DNA from: Nomia melanderi
Lineage: Eukaryota > Arthropoda > Insecta > Hymenoptera > Halictidae
Length of the DNA: 64,000 nucleotides
Direction: 5' to 3'
Assembly: GCF_051020985.1 (NCBI RefSeq)
Contig: NC_134999.1
Location: forward strand, 30,971,160 to 31,035,159
Shown here: positions 1 to 10,477 of the stretch, in pieces
How positions within the stretch are numbered: the stretch's first letter is position 1
Layout: each line of letters begins with the position of its first letter
Made by a program: the position numbers and the translations under genes
The notes under the pieces: model-generated
The model's database searches: none
What the model saw: the letters and a program-made list of their open reading frames with translations, nothing else
What the model was told of the DNA's origin: nothing

Positions 1-860
1 TATCAATCAAGATCAACCCACACCTTCCAACATTCCCACCACACTGATACAAACGAGCCACGAAGCCAGAAAAGGGTTGAATAGGCGTTGTCCTAGGTTG
101 AGAACCGCTGACCTGCATAGAACGAGCACGAGGCGGACCGGTTCAGGTCACGGAAGAGGCTACAGCCTCTGTTCACCCGGAGCTACGAATGAACGCGACC
201 CTCCTCCTCCTTCAGCCTCCTTCTCGCGTGACACGCACACTCGGTGCGTGCGCCTCGGGACCCCGGTTTCTTCGGCGAAGATTGAAAAACGACGGGAGGG
301 AACGAACGAGACGAACGTGCATAGCCGCTCCGCGGAAAAAGGGTAAGGAGACCGACCGACCGGCGAGGTGAAAGACTGAAAAAGAAGAGCAAACGACAGG
401 AAAGAGGGAAAGAGACCGACCTGCCGGCGATACAGCGATATCGTCGATCGATGTCCTCTTGAATGTCAGCCCGGCGAGATTTCACGAGGCCGATAGCAGC
501 CGGCGGACTCGTGTCCTGCCTCCTCCCATAACCTGACACGCGGCAAGAATCGCGAGAAGACGCCTTGTAAAACGATATTAAGGGATTAGTGTCTCCCTCG
601 GTGCGACGTCGCAGACCTTGACGAGGTTTCGACCGGTTCGCGCCGCGATACTTCGCGATATAGGCCGATCGCCAGGCCTATCAGGCTCCGAGGACTACGT
701 CCGCTGAGAAAGATCGATCGACCCTCTCGATGCTGCACTTCCAGTCGCTTTCCCTTTATCGCTTATTCTACCAAGTGAACCAGACCTGCACCTTACGATT
801 CATTGCTGTTTTAAAAGCTTTTCCTGCGTCGTGTATTCTGTAAAGTGCATCGGTGGTATC
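1..860. other. GC-rich non-coding block at window start
   Basis: CpG-rich sequence with short overlapping open frames on both strands, none recognisable. The minus strand has an acceptor-like polypyrimidine tract ending in CAG near 376. No start codon context or domain supports a gene. It may be the edge of a promoter or untranslated exon that continues into the next block; this is inference from base composition and the donor sites at 863 and 1998. Confidence 0.5.
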
Positions 861-868
861 CCGTAAGT
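860..868 (+). promoter_or_regulatory. candidate 5' splice donor
   Basis: The sequence CCC/GTAAGTAT places a GT at 863-864 followed by a full AAGTAT match to the metazoan donor consensus. It lies at the end of the GC-rich leading block, where a non-coding first exon could end. There is no transcript evidence in the sequence and the upstream exon is not recognisable. Confidence 0.25.
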
Positions 869-1990
869 ATGCGGCTCTAGAAGTCTGGGAATAGATTGAG
901 CTGGTTTAGACGTGTAACTATGAGGATGTTTGGAATCTTGGAATTATTGATTGATGGAACGAAGAGAAATAGAACATAGATTATAATTGAACTTAGTGTC
1001 CTAGATACTCTTCCGGTGAACAAATCTTACACTCTATAACGTAACGAACAGATTCCTTCTAATTGATGATTTTCTCTATTCAAACTCCAAGTTGTACAAA
1101 GACTACAATCCTCGAAAAGAACCAAGTGAACGATCAGCGCAAGAAAATAATTGTTCAGCAACGCCGAAAGGTTACAAAGGGCAAGAGTTCACATCCAAAG
1201 TGTCTTCTTCGTAGAAACAAGTTACTGAAACCGCACCAACAGTCGCGCAAGGTTGTCCGACTTAGTATTCTGATCGAGAATCCCACGAAGACGATGAAGC
1301 GCTCGATGGCCGATCTCGAAACCGATTTCGAGTCCGCTGCGAGATCGTCGACCGTCGCGTCGGTCAGGTTCGCGGAGCCCACGTGGAAGAACCTCGAGCG
1401 TCCTGGCAGCCTGTTTCTCTTTCTTTTCGAGCGAGGTCGCGTGACCCCGTAGCGACCGCAGGCTTCCAGGTTCAAACAGTGCCAAGCGCGCACACTGCGC
1501 CGCGGGCCGGCGTGTGTGCGCGGCTGGACATGCGTGTGGACGCCTCGTAAGGCGATGGAATGCGCCTGTCCCCCGGTCTTGCCGGATGGATGGCTTTGTC
1601 TTCGTGATCTGACGTCTCGCTCTGAAAGCCACTCGGCCGGCAAACGCTTTGGCATCGGGGGCCCTCCTCCTTATCCCTGCGACGAGAGGGATGCACATCG
1701 ACAGGACACGCTCGTTCATGGCGAGTATACCGTCCCGTGCCCTCTTCTAATCTCCTCTAATCGAATTCCTTTCACTCCTTCGGCTGGCCCGATCGAGATA
1801 CCCGGTGGGAGCAGCTGTGACCAGTGACCGATTAGCCTCGTACGGCCAATTGCTCCCTGCGCATAGGGGACTGTCTTCTTGGTGGATGATCGGGTGATAG
1901 TGCTACATGGATTTCGTGTACCAGTTTGATCTGAACGTTGCATGGAACTGGCGTCCTGTGGAATGGAATGGTTCGGTGCTTGCTAAGATT
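869..1990. other. AT-rich then GC-rich block, no assigned gene
   Basis: From about 1160 to 1990 the DNA is GC-rich and open in several frames at once: a 129-codon plus frame starting at a TTG (1063-1452) and two 165-166-codon minus frames (1155-1655, 1222-1719). Overlapping open frames on both strands are expected from low stop-codon density in GC-rich DNA, so none is called as a gene. The plus frame contains a region reading MADLETDFESAARSS that I do not recognise. Confidence 0.5.
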
Positions 1991-1994
1991 GGTT

Positions 1995-2003
1995 AAGGTA
2001 AGT
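1995..2003 (+). promoter_or_regulatory. candidate 5' splice donor at end of GC-rich block
   Basis: AAG/GTAAGTT, with the GT at 1998-1999, is a close match to the donor consensus. It sits exactly where GC-rich sequence gives way to AT-rich DNA, as expected at the end of an untranslated first exon. The exon start is not visible, so this is a candidate only. Confidence 0.3.
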
Positions 2004-3732
2004 TCGTGGGATCGTGGAAGTATGAAAACTTTAGTGGAGTTATGGAAAGGGAGATTGTAAGGTTATGGACGTCGTGAAGATTTGGAATTGTCAGAGTATA
2101 GGAGTGTGAAACTATGGAACTATGGAACTATAAAACGCCGCGATAATGAAACTATGATAATAGTCGTACTATTTCATGGTTCCTTATAAAATGATATTTT
2201 CTATAAAGTAAATTATAATACTAAAGGAGAGAACGGATAGGCATAATTGTTTCCCTTTACTTCTATAACGCTTATCCTACCCGATCCTAGAGAATCTTCG
2301 CAATTTAACACGTACATCCACCACGCATTACAACTCCTTACTTCCTGATACACACGAATTCCCATTCATTTCCTGCTTTAAAACGCACCACGGAAACATT
2401 CATTCTAAAACACTACGCCTAATTTTCGTTGTAACGCTACGTATCGAGATAATGATCTTCTATTTTATATTACGTTGTAAACTAAGTCCTCGCCTTTACG
2501 ACTCTGAGAAAAATCCACGTTGTTATACCGAGGATTTTCTTATGCGGTCATTTGCTTCTTGCTCGTATTTACTGATTTACAGTTCGAGAGTATAATTCTG
2601 CCGTATGAAATTTTATACGAATGAACCACTTGTTTCTAGGATCATTAATCAAATTAAACCGAAACGACTCTATAGATTAAATTGATTGATATTAATGATT
2701 GATTAGTCTCAGGCATGGATTTCATTTCATGGCTGATTGTACTATACGTGATTTAATAATGAATGATACGGATCCTTCTTAAGCAAAAAAATTCTCTCAA
2801 CATAATTATATTATGTTGAGATAATTTGATTGACGATAAAACGAATAGTGTACTGTAAAGATGAGTGGGAGAGTAATAATGAAGACTAAACTACACAAAA
2901 TTAATAATAGAAACAATATCCTGGAACATTGGCGGAAAAAAAAATATGTAGGAATGTTCAGAATATGTTTTAGACAGACTGTTCTCTTGATTACTTAATA
3001 AAAAATTGATGACTGTTTCTTTTCATAAGAACACACATATTAATATCAATAAAAGAAACTCTAATAGTATCTGATTAATTTCTTAGAGACAATATACATG
3101 TGTATTTTGTTCTTGAATATTTTTCTAATTTATATAAGAAATAATTATTAGCTATAGTAATAGAAATTTACTTCTACGTCATACTAGACTATCTACATTT
3201 CTAACTTTATTAATTAAAATCAATTTTCATAATTTAATTTCCTAAATTTCATCTACATTACCTATCCACATTGACTATTACATTACCCGCTGTAAATATC
3301 TTATAGTTAATAACCTCAAGAAAAATGTCTTTCTAATAACTTGATGATTTCATAGGAGGAAAGTCTATCATGTACTTCATGAATTTCGGAGATATTTAAC
3401 GAGCAATCTCGAAACTTGATTTCGATACGCCGATCTCGTAAGCACGAAGCTAAATAAATTACTCACGGCTTGAACCACCAAATAAATATTCACTCTCAAT
3501 GACTCCGTACAAATCTGCCTGTATCGTCGATTCTGTCGCGGATGAATATTCATAAACTCGTTCCACTTAAACGCTCCTCACGACGAAATGCCTCAAATCC
3601 CATACCGAACACGCAATCCGGGGAACTCATTAACCCGGGGTCAATCGTTTCATCTCTCGCGGTTTGTACAAGTGATATGAATATGCAACAGATGGACAGG
3701 GAATTTTAATGAAGCCGAACCACTGATCGGTG
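2004..3732. other. AT-rich non-coding stretch
   Basis: No open frame of note. It begins with imperfect short repeats of ACTATGGA type around 2100-2150. A perfect palindrome lies at 2795-2821. A small GC-richer patch at 3420-3670 contains a CCCGGGGT motif that recurs near 6982. Otherwise nothing is seen. Confidence 0.65.
2795..2821. repeat. AT-rich perfect hairpin
   Basis: Arms TCTCAACATAAT and ATTATGTTGAGA are perfect inverted repeats of 12 bp around a 3-nt centre. Weaker pairing continues outward (AAATT against AATTT). It is too short for a microRNA precursor by itself and could be the remnant of a small transposon or a cruciform-prone site. Confidence 0.7.
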
Positions 3733-4190
3733 ATTAGAAAAATTAAAGGTAAAGGGACAAAGTTGAGACACCGTGCCTCTTCCCTAATGATTATTGTTCC
3801 CATTGTATTTTAAGTTTCAGGAATACATTCCTTTTATTAATTACAACCGAGTTTATTGTATATAAAGATTATATAATTTTATATCAATAATTTATGTTGC
3901 ATAAATTTTGAGATACTGATACAGATTGTATAATTCAATTCTTTCTAGTTAACATTAACCGTACCGAGAACCGATCAAACGACCGGATTAAAAATTCTAC
4001 GTTCTCTTTTTCGTATATATAATTTTAATATCAATTCCTATATTGTCCGATTACTCAGTTTTTCAATTCTTACCTTATCCTTTGCTTCCGTTTTCACTAC
4101 AAAACATTTTTCGTCTAACTTGTTTATTTTTATTTTACAGCCAATTATTCGACTGGTTACGGCAGGAAAAGAGCCGGTATGGTAAGTGTT
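3733..4190 (+). repeat. Exon-like repeat, copy 1
   Basis: A unit of about 458 bp recurs at 5128-5552, with the first 210 bp about nine-tenths identical by eye, and its second half recurs again at 28573-28800. It ends in a pyrimidine/AT tract with TTTTACAG (4133-4140), a 41-nt segment (4141-4181) and a donor GTAAGTG at 4182. The 41 nt are open in all three frames in this copy. This could be an alternative or cryptic exon inside a duplicated intron piece, or an unclassified dispersed repeat that carries splice-like sequence. Confidence 0.75.
4141..4181 (+). other. 41-nt exon-like cassette with both splice signals
   Basis: The segment is flanked by ATTTTACAG and GGTAAGTG. Entered in phase 1 it reads NYSTGYGRKRAGM, ending in a Gly-Arg-Lys-Arg string like that of amidated-peptide precursors, but the other two frames are open too. 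The equivalent in the second copy has the same length and carries stops. I do not assign a function. Confidence 0.3.
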
Positions 4191-5127
4191 AATTAAGAAT
4201 CAAGAAAAATTAGTCGATTACTCCCTGTTTTATCATTTGTTTTTATTTTGGTAAAAAATTATTTGCACTAGTTTTTTATTTAGGCATGAAAGATTGGTAA
4301 TATTTGGATGTTTTATGATTGGGCTGGATTTATTGATGTACTCTGTTAGTTGGTAAATTATGAAGGTTTCATATAAATAAAATTTTTAAATTCAAAAGTA
4401 TCTAGAATTAATTTTTGTTACTATTCTTTTTTAATATAAAGTTTGATTATTTGATTGATGAATTCTATTAACTAGATGAAGTACAGTATAGTGTAGAGAT
4501 ATAGAATATAGTACAGTGAAATTTGGTTCTTGGGAAAAAAATATAATGACGTCCAGGCTTCTGCCTTATGAATATTAATTCCTAATTTCAATATAAACAA
4601 GCTCACTGTCTTGAAGAAGTTGACTTCACCGACAATTAATTTTGTGCTAAACGCAACTGATTTATAAATTTTCAACAGTTTCTTTCTTGGAAATGAGTTC
4701 ACAGTTCAGGATTACACAGGTATTTATCTGTTATAATTGCACTGAAGTAATACAAGTCAACCCGTGTCAGCTGAGAGTGATAAATTCATCTGGTAAAAAC
4801 TGATATTATTGATAAATTCTTTGCCTCTTGTTACTTTTTCCCGATAGAATCTGGTTTTTCTGCGGTAGCTGGTATCAGCGTGTATTTCCGATATTTTTAT
4901 GTGACTTTTTCTTCCTGCTGTGCGGGCATTAATATGTTCTCCGTACAACATTTACCATTTTTTTCGGGCGATTGATCTATTAGAACTGTCTGTGGCGGTA
5001 TTTATGCAGATTTCACTCTACTAAGTAAACACTAAGTAAACACGAGAAATCGTAACTTTTCCATTATTCAAAGAATTCATTACAAATACATACATATTCA
5101 ATTATCCTCTGCTTATTCGATTTGCAA
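4191..5127. other. AT-rich spacer between the two repeat copies
   Basis: No gene is seen. A tiny direct repeat of CTAAGTAAACA occurs twice near 5021-5042. The spacer shows no obvious homology to the flanking repeat. Confidence 0.6.
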
Positions 5128-5552
5128 TTAGGAAAATTAAAGGTAAAGGGACAAAGTTGAAATACCGTGCCTCTTCCCTAATGATTATTGTTCCCATTGT
5201 TTTTTAAGTTTCAGGAATACAAATTCCTTTTATTAATTACAACCAAGTTAATTGTATATAAAGATTATATAATTTTATATCAATAATTTATGTTGCATAA
5301 ATTTTGAGATACTGATACAGATTGTATAATTCAATTCTTTCGTGTTAATAACCAACATTCTACGTTTTTTTTTCGTATATACAATTTTAATATCAATTCC
5401 TATATTGTCCAATTACTCAGTTCATCAATTCTTGCCTTTCTTGTTGTTTCTGTTTTCACTACAGAACATTTTTCATCTAACTTGTTTATCTTTATTTTGC
5501 AGCCAGTGATTTGACTGGTTGCAACTAAAAAAGTGCTGTTACGGTTAGTGTT
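5128..5552 (+). repeat. Exon-like repeat, copy 2
   Basis: It is in the same orientation as copy 1, starting 1395 bp downstream. It lacks about 30 bp present in copies 1 and 3 (the ACCGATCAAACGACCGG part, lost near 5348). It keeps an acceptor (TTTATTTTGCAG, to 5502), a segment of exactly 41 nt (5503-5543) and a weaker donor GTTAGTG. The 41 nt differ from copy 1 at about 13 positions, much more than the upstream part does, and contain a stop in every frame. Confidence 0.75.
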
Positions 5553-6480
5553 AAAGACACTTGAAAACTGAAAGAAAAGTATGAATTTTTAACAAGAACA
5601 AATATTTTTCTAAAGAATGTCTGTAAATACGAAGATTATTTGGTTAAGGTTTGAAATTTGCTTTGCTGATTTTCGTTAATGTTACCGTAATTTACTAAAT
5701 TTTCTGTGTCCCGACAAATTTACAAACGATAGTCGGCAGCAAGATTTTGAAGAATGTGCGCTGTCGCAGTATATTTTGTACCGAAATTGCTATTCGGCTT
5801 CTGATCCATGTAAATTCGCTATTTGGATGTGTTCAATTAATTGTCGGGCTTCGACTGGCTTGTCATCGGCGTCTGGTTATTTACGATGTCAATGTAGACC
5901 TTGAATCAGCCGAAACTGTAATTATGGAAATCTATCCAATTCTCGTGTAATAATTCTTTTCTTGACAAAACATTCAGTGGCCTCAAATAAAATGTAACCA
6001 AGAAAGGAAATAGTGTTCCAAAATTAAAAAATCCCAAGAAAAACACAGTCAAATTTCAAAATTCATATATTCATAATAAAATTACAAGAGCACTGACAAT
6101 AACCAACTCCAAACTTAATATTTCGTGGTTACTAAAATCGTAAAAATACCGATAAGAAGGAAAATTAAATAAACCACCAAAAAATCCCAGAATTGATAAA
6201 ACCCTCAGGAAATATTCAAAAATCACCATATTAAGTATCCACGTGAAAATCCAAAAATACTATCGCACTCTTTAATATACACTTATATACTATTTTCCAC
6301 GAGTAGTCCAAATGAAATAATTGTAATTGTTATAATAATAATTATTATATACTTTTCCCAGTAAACAGTCTAAATTAATTATGCATACGTACTGTTTTCC
6401 ATAACCAGCCTAAACGAAGTAGTTATCTACGCTATATATTTCCCAGGAACACTCTAAACGGAGTAATTATGTATATTAAC
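5553..6480. other. AT-rich non-coding stretch
   Basis: A 67-codon open frame at 5747-5950 is unremarkable. On the minus strand an acceptor-like TTTTCTTTCAG lies near 5568. Nothing else is seen. Confidence 0.6.
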
Positions 6481-7130
6481 AATTAACCCCGTCAACCTCC
6501 TCTTAGTCGCCGACTAAACGTCTCTTAGCGTCGATTCCGTTGGAGGAGAAGAAGGAAACGGCGTAGTTCCCAAGAAATTGATTGATTCAGCGTACGGTGG
6601 CTCGCCACGATGCACCGTAATTAATGGATTGTTCACACCTCGCCCACGCTATTTGTCTCCGCTCCTCTCGTTCGCCGTCGCCCAAGAGCCCGGACCTCTC
6701 TTCCTCGCCGGGCTTGCAGCGGCGAGATCGTTCGATAATTAATCACCCGGTGGCGATCACCGGTTGCCGGGATCCATTAACGAACCGATCATCTCCGGTT
6801 TCCTTTTATATGAGAACCGCTTCCGACCGGGCTGCAGAATGGCCTCGAACGCGGAGGAAATAATTTGTTCCGCGGTGCGCGGTCAAGATTAATACGCGGA
6901 GAGGCTCGGGCCACCGTTGAATTAATGAGAATTAGCGGCGTGAATGGGATCATTGATTGCCGACTCTCGCGGACCGCGATCAACCCGGGGTAATTGTTTC
7001 ATTGAATTATTCAATGGGATGAGCGCATCCTCGATTTGTTCCGTACGTGATACGGTGGCTCGTTTCTAACTAGAACGTGGTTGTTTATGATTGCTCCGCC
7101 GGCTGCGTGAACCGCCCGTTTCGTGGATAA
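6480..7130. other. GC island A
   Basis: CpG-rich, non-coding. It contains a 27-bp block at 6623-6649 repeated with two mismatches at 7713-7739, a CGATAATTAAT block at 6733 matched at 7808, and a CCCGGGGT-AAT-GTTTCAT block at 6982 similar to 3632. A perfect palindrome CATTGAATTATTCAATG lies at 7000-7016. The TAATTA cores resemble homeodomain sites, so a regulatory module is possible but not shown. Confidence 0.5.
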
Positions 7131-7540
7131 ATAAGGAAATGGAGTTTCATGGAGCTTTTCGTTTCCTATGGAAATGATTTTAATAGATGAAAAGTAATTT
7201 ACAAGCGTAATATCTTCTATTTATCCATGTACTTTGCTGTTCTCCTTATTTATGATACTAGGATCCTCGTTTTCATTGACAGAACACTGTTCCTCTGTTA
7301 TCGTCAGTATTCACGAGCATAAAGAACTACGAATACAACTCGAGAATACTGTGAAAGGTAGTGAAGTATGATTATCGGAAAACTTTATTCGCCAACCTAT
7401 TACTCTATGCTTCCTTTCAAAGTTGCGATTTTAAATCGCATCTCTTTACTTTCGTCGGACAAAGCCTAACCGATTACTCATTAATCCACTCTTCCTAGTC
7501 ACAGTTTAACACGAGACAAATAGCAGGCAATTGAGTGAAA
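7131..7540. other. AT-rich spacer between islands A and B
   Basis: No open frame, repeat or signal is seen. Confidence 0.6.
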
Positions 7541-8060
7541 TTTGAAAAATTCCTCCTACAACTTCGCAGGTAATCATAGAACGTTGTTCAGTGGAACGGA
7601 CGACCCAACCGGGGACCGTTAATCGTCGTCTACGGTTCCCGTCGCGACAATAACGAAAGAGCATCATCGACGACCGTCTTGAAAGACAAGACGCAGCCGG
7701 TGTAGTATAATGAATGGATCGTTCGCACCTCGCCCACGCCGGCGTCGTCTCTCTTTCTCTGCGGACAGTCCCGATCGGCACGATCTCCTAGGAGGCAGAG
7801 ACCAACCCGATAATTAATTACTTTGAGCGATCGAGGGCCGTAGATCCCGCGGTGCCGGAGTCCCCATTGGGAGTAGTAGGCCAATTTGTCAGGGCAGTCA
7901 CACGCTTTTCTACGAAGCCACCGCTGACAATGAGTAAAAGGGCTGTCGCCGCTGATTACTATTCCACGGACGAGCGTAAACGCAGCTCGGATCGAATTGC
8001 AAAGAACCCGAACCACCCACCCCTGGTCTTCGTTCTTTGTCGCTTGAACTCTTTCCCGTG
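7541..8060. other. GC island B, related to island A
   Basis: It shares with island A the block at 7713-7739 and the CGATAATTAATTAC block at 7808, in the same order and orientation (95 bp between block starts here, 110 bp in A). Overlapping open frames on both strands are not recognisable. It is either a decayed local duplication or paired regulatory sequence. Confidence 0.5.
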
Positions 8061-8115
8061 TAATGACTAGTGGGACTCGCGGTGAAGATTTTTTGGAATG
8101 ATTTAATGGAAGTCA

Positions 8116-8545
8116 ATATTATTTGTTGTATAGATAGAGAAATGGGAAATTGCTTTGTTAGTCTTAATGTTTCTATTTCTGATGTTTGTAATTGAAATGA
8201 ATGGACATTTAGATTGAAAGAGGAAAGGAATTGATGTTATTTATTATAGAGAGGAAGAAGTGAGAAACTGTTTTGCTATTCTCAATATTTTTATATTGAA
8301 AATTTGCAATTGCAATGAAGAGATTTAGATCAAAACAGGAGAAGAATTAATATTATTTATTGTACAGAGGGAGAAATGAAAAAGTATTTTGCTATTCTCT
8401 ATACTTTCACCATCGCAGTATCTGTGTGCAATAAATAGAGATTCAGATTAAGTTAAGAAAATAATTAATATTATTTATTGTACAGAGGAAGAACTGAGAA
8501 ACTGTTTTCAAATGTTTTTACTATTTTACACTTGCAATGAACAGC
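8116..8545 (+). repeat. Minisatellite, unit about 117 bp, 3.7 copies
   Basis: Unit starts marked by ATATTATTT(G/A)TTGTA lie at 8116, 8234, 8350 and 8468, giving periods of 118, 116 and 118 bp. Units share GAGAAACTGTTTTGCTATTCT and TTGCAATGAA-like blocks. Divergence between units is moderate, so the array is not recent. No coding potential. Confidence 0.8.
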
Positions 8546-9345
8546 GAACTCTTTTGTTTTCTTTCGAATTATTGATAGCAAAGTAAACGTGATGGGCATA
8601 ATCACGAAGACAATTGTACGGCAAGAGGTTAATAACTCGTATCGGATAATTAATGGAGCCCAGCGGAAACAGAGAGGCTGTTCTTGCGAGTTTGATGAGA
8701 TTGGCCGTGACACGGGGAGAATGATTGTTTATGATTTAGAAGAACCTGTTAGGTATGGAGGCTCGCTTTAGAGAGACTCTCTTGATGTCTGAGATGACAG
8801 TAATTTGTTGGTGAAGTTTGAACTTGGAATTCTGAATATAGCAGTTTAAAAATTAGTAGAAATCATAGACAGTATGTTTAACAATGTTTGTCAATGCTCA
8901 CGTTGGAAGATATAAATTTGATTGACATAGTATTTCAAGTTACTAAGAATAAAAATTACTACTTACATCGTCAGCAATTTATGATCTTCCATACCTAATC
9001 AATTCGGGTCTGTACTTCACGAATGACCACTTACCTGAAACAAACAGAAACAAAAAATAATTAAAAAACTATCTCCAGAAATGTCAAACGGGAACATTAC
9101 AAAATAAAATTCCAACAACCAATACATCAAACTGTGAATCCATATCAAATTCTACAAGTATCCACTAATAAACGCAGAAAAGGACACTACCAAATATTTA
9201 ACCTAATTTCCACGTAACCGGAAACCGTAATTGATTTACAATTCAATTTGCTTATCGCTACCTCAATTTCTTCAATAATCTCTCTCTCTCCCTCTAAAAA
9301 AACACCTACTACCCTTCCAATAATTGCAAAAAAAGGAATTAAGGA
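8546..9345. other. AT-rich stretch carrying the ratchet site
   Basis: No open frame of interest. The main feature is the minus-strand combined acceptor/donor at 9034-9035, annotated separately. Confidence 0.6.
9018..9062 (-). promoter_or_regulatory. Candidate recursive-splicing ratchet site
   Basis: Read on the minus strand, a long pyrimidine tract (complement of 9038-9060) leads into GTTTCAG immediately followed by GTAAGTGG, so a near-perfect acceptor and donor meet at 9034/9035. TTAAT upstream could serve as branch point. This matches the ratchet sites described in long Drosophila introns. It implies a minus-strand host gene whose exons lie outside the visible ones. A second minus-strand donor-like ATTAG/GTATGG lies 40 nt further on (8994/8995). 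Confidence 0.6.
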
Positions 9346-9860
9346 ATGGGTCATTTTCACCCATCTAGTAATTTCACTGATACCAGTCCCAATATCGCGG
9401 ACAAATTTGTTGAAACAATCGTTCGCCGTAAACGGCAGGATCGTCGCCGCGTCGTCACGGCGGACGTGCCTTATTGGTTATTCCGTCCCGGGATAGAGTC
9501 ACGTCGCCGATCTTCGGGACGACAGAGGATTTTCGCAACGTTAATCGTTGCGCCAGGTTTCGTCCCCGGTGAATATGCACATCCATTACCGATCCCCTGG
9601 ACGCGAGTCGATCGAGTCTTTTTCCCTCGTCATGCTGCCTCGATCTCGTCCGCGGTGAAACGTTCGCCGGGCGGAGGGGCTGGAGGGGTGGGGGAGACGG
9701 GTGAAAAAAAACGCAGTTGACGAGTACAAACCGCGAATGAATTAATCCGCGGGTCCCGATGCCGGGAACGATACGGCGCGGATGCGCTGAACATGGTCGT
9801 GGCTGGTTCTTACGAGAATCGATTAGCATCCCGGCCCGCTGCCTCCGACGAGTATCTATC
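9346..9860. other. GC island
   Basis: CpG-rich, with 124-codon open frames on both strands that overlap each other (9346-9720 plus, 9455-9829 minus) and match nothing I know. Non-coding is the simplest reading. Confidence 0.5.
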
Positions 9861-10229
9861 GCCGTCTCTGCCAGAGGAAAGTTGAATGGATGCTGAACCG
9901 AAGGAACAGGGAACTTTTGCTTTTAGGAAAGTGAATTACCTTTTTAACCTCTTATGATTTATCCCGCCGCTAACAAGACTGTCCTTGATCCTTTGCGCTC
10001 CTATGTCGAGCGTGATTCGACGTCAGTTTTACTCATAGTTGTGCTTCTTTGTCGAGATATTTTTACAATAGATTATATTATTATGTTATTTTCAATATTA
10101 TTAGTGGAAGGAAACGTTTACATTGATATTTGTAAACTAAGTATTTATTGAAATGCATTTCGAATAAAATATTGTAATAATATAGAGTTGTCGAGGAAAA
10201 AATGCAAGAAAGATTCGGGATACAAGGGG
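9861..10229. other. AT-rich spacer
   Basis: Nothing beyond a short unremarkable open frame. Confidence 0.6.
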
Positions 10230-10477
10230 TTAACACATTGCATACTGGTAACGAGATATCTCGTTTTTATGTAAAGACACTTAGCTGTGTAACTTTGCTA
10301 ATTATAGCATTTAAAAAAATATTAGAGTTGTGTTGAACGGATTATGTATTTAGAATATATTACATAACAATATGATACTTGAGTTTTTCTGTAGATAGTG
10401 ATATAAGTTGATCTCACTGAAAATCGCCATCCGCGCAATTCAATTTTCCGAAAATTAGCCGGTACTCAATGTGTTAA
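10230..10477. mobile_element. TTAA-flanked MITE (piggyBac type)
   Basis: The left end TTAACACATTGCATACTGG and the inverted right end (reading inward TTAACACATTGAGTACCGG) form terminal inverted repeats, with TTAA at both borders (10230-10233, 10474-10477). The length of about 248 bp and absence of an open frame fit a non-autonomous element. TTAA target duplication is the hallmark of the piggyBac superfamily; the family assignment rests on that and on the ends only. Confidence 0.75.

Noticed and set aside
847..857. GCATCGGTGGT matches the start of tRNA-Gly
   Set aside because: The following sequence has no D-arm, anticodon arm or B box and cannot fold as a tRNA.
1063..1452. Plus-strand open frame of 129 codons with MADLETDFESAARSS
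   Set aside because: Starts at TTG, overlaps longer minus frames, no homologue known to me, and no splice sites bound it well.
9026..9042. ACTTACCTG resembles the 5' end of U1 snRNA
   Set aside because: The match stops after nine bases, no U1 stem-loops follow, and the minus strand gives a far better explanation as a combined acceptor and donor.
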